Source of the DNA: Candidatus Poribacteria bacterium
GTDB taxonomy: Bacteria > Poribacteria > DTPJ01
DNA length: 5,729 bases
Direction: 5' to 3'
NCBI GenBank assembly: GCA_011334435.1
Contig: DTPJ01000452.1
Location: 1 to 5,729, forward strand
Shown here: piece by piece, positions 5,245-5,729 of the stretch
Layout: every line of letters begins with the position of its first letter
How positions within the stretch are numbered: position 1 is the stretch's first letter
Notes under the pieces: generated by a model
What the model saw: the letters and a program-made list of their open reading frames with translations, nothing else
Databases searched by the model: none
What the model was told of the DNA's origin: nothing
Position numbers and translations under genes: made by a program

Positions 5245-5729
5245 TTATTCTTTCATTTTTTTTCTCAAAGTTGTCCTGCTAATGCCTAATACTGAGGCTG
5301 CTTTGACTTGATTTTGTTTATATTGATCAAGAGTTGTCTTTATAATAAAACTTCCAACATGGTCAACTATCTCATCATAAGGGTTAGTTGAGCCTGATTG
5401 AATTTTCTGCATAAGGACATCAGCAATTGCTGAGTCTAATGAGTGATAAATAGATGATGAATGCTCAATTTTTTTAATGCTACTTGGCAGATGCTCAGGA
5501 AGTATTAGATCGCCTTTACATAAAACTGCTGCACTTTTAATCGCATTTTCAAGTTCTCGGACATTTCCACTCCAATCATATTCAAGTAAGACACTCATAA
5601 CATTGTTATCAACCCCTATTATCTTTTTACCTAAACTTTCATTAGCCATTTCTATAAAATGACGAACTAAAAGTGGAATATCGTCTTTACGTTCTCGTAA
5701 TGGCGGTATTTTTATATACATTACTCTTA
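5245..5729 (-). CDS. NtrC-family sigma-54 activator, C-terminal part (cut by window edge)
   Basis: The frame runs off the right edge; the ATG at 5721 is internal, because the codons before it (R, V) continue the family pattern before PPLRERKDDIPLL. Counting from that Met, PPLRER is at 6-11 and WSGNVREL at 50-57, where R55 is the sensor II arginine contacting ATP. A linker follows, then a Fis-type helix-turn-helix (about 128-158) with NQVKAASVLGISRTTLRKKMKE-like sequence ending the protein. Such proteins are hexameric ATPases that bind upstream enhancers and open sigma-54 promoters. The Walker A and B motifs, the GAFTGA loop and any receiver or sensor domain lie outside the window, so the signal is unknown. 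The HTH resembles that of NtrC itself. The gene converges on the coiled-coil gene, which has a candidate sigma-54 promoter. Confidence 0.93.
   Translation of the reverse strand, partial: RVMYIKIPPLRERKDDIPLLVRHFIEMANESLGKKIIGVDNNVMSVLLEYDWSGNVRELENAIKSAAVLCKGDLILPEHLPSSIKKIEHSSSIYHSLDSAIADVLMQKIQSGSTNPYDEIVDHVGSFIIKTTLDQYKQNQVKAASVLGISRTTLRKKMKE

Noticed and set aside
5477..5662. Plus-strand frame opposite the NtrC-type gene
   Set aside because: Antisense shadow of the conserved AAA+ region.

Overview
The window looks like a stretch of chromosome from an AT-rich Gram-negative bacterium that uses sigma-54. A TonB-type protein implies an outer membrane, and a partial NtrC-type activator implies RpoN. 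The spread-out hairpin repeats (GTCATTCC...GGAATGAC type) are common in genomes of free-living and uncultivated bacteria. Nothing here identifies the phylum. There are no tRNA, rRNA, CRISPR or transposase genes.

Layout. 1-265: two inverted hairpin repeats and an otherwise featureless leader. 266-2208 (+): a tight three-gene operon encoding a glyoxalase-II-like metallo-beta-lactamase-fold hydrolase, an MJ0936/YfcE-type metallophosphoesterase and a TonB family protein (gaps of 15 nt, then a 1-nt TGATG overlap). 4391-2200 (-): a second tight operon encoding a GT4 glycosyltransferase, a previously uncalled 51-residue single-span membrane protein that overlaps both neighbours, and a DegV (FakB-like) fatty-acid-binding protein. 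The two operons converge and overlap tail to tail by 9 bp, leaving no room for an ordinary terminator.

4392-4957 has no large gene but is not empty. It holds a good sigma-70-type promoter for the glycosyltransferase operon. On the opposite strand, a perfect TATAAT box and an AGGTGA ribosome binding site precede a 50-residue membrane microprotein. It also contains several dyads and a -24/-12 (sigma-54-like) promoter. That promoter points at a 61-residue leucine-zipper-like protein at 4973-5158, whose heptads show a recent 21-nt duplication. A third copy of the hairpin repeat lies directly after its stop codon. At the right edge (5245-5729, -), the C-terminal part of an NtrC-family sigma-54 activator (end of the AAA+ domain plus Fis-type HTH) converges on it.

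Links between the genes. The DegV and GT4 pair suggests envelope lipid or glycolipid work; this is inferred from the families. The sigma-54 activator next to a candidate sigma-54 promoter suggests local regulation of the zipper protein. I see no complete new system. The most novel material is the three small proteins and the dyad-rich control region at 4560-5190.
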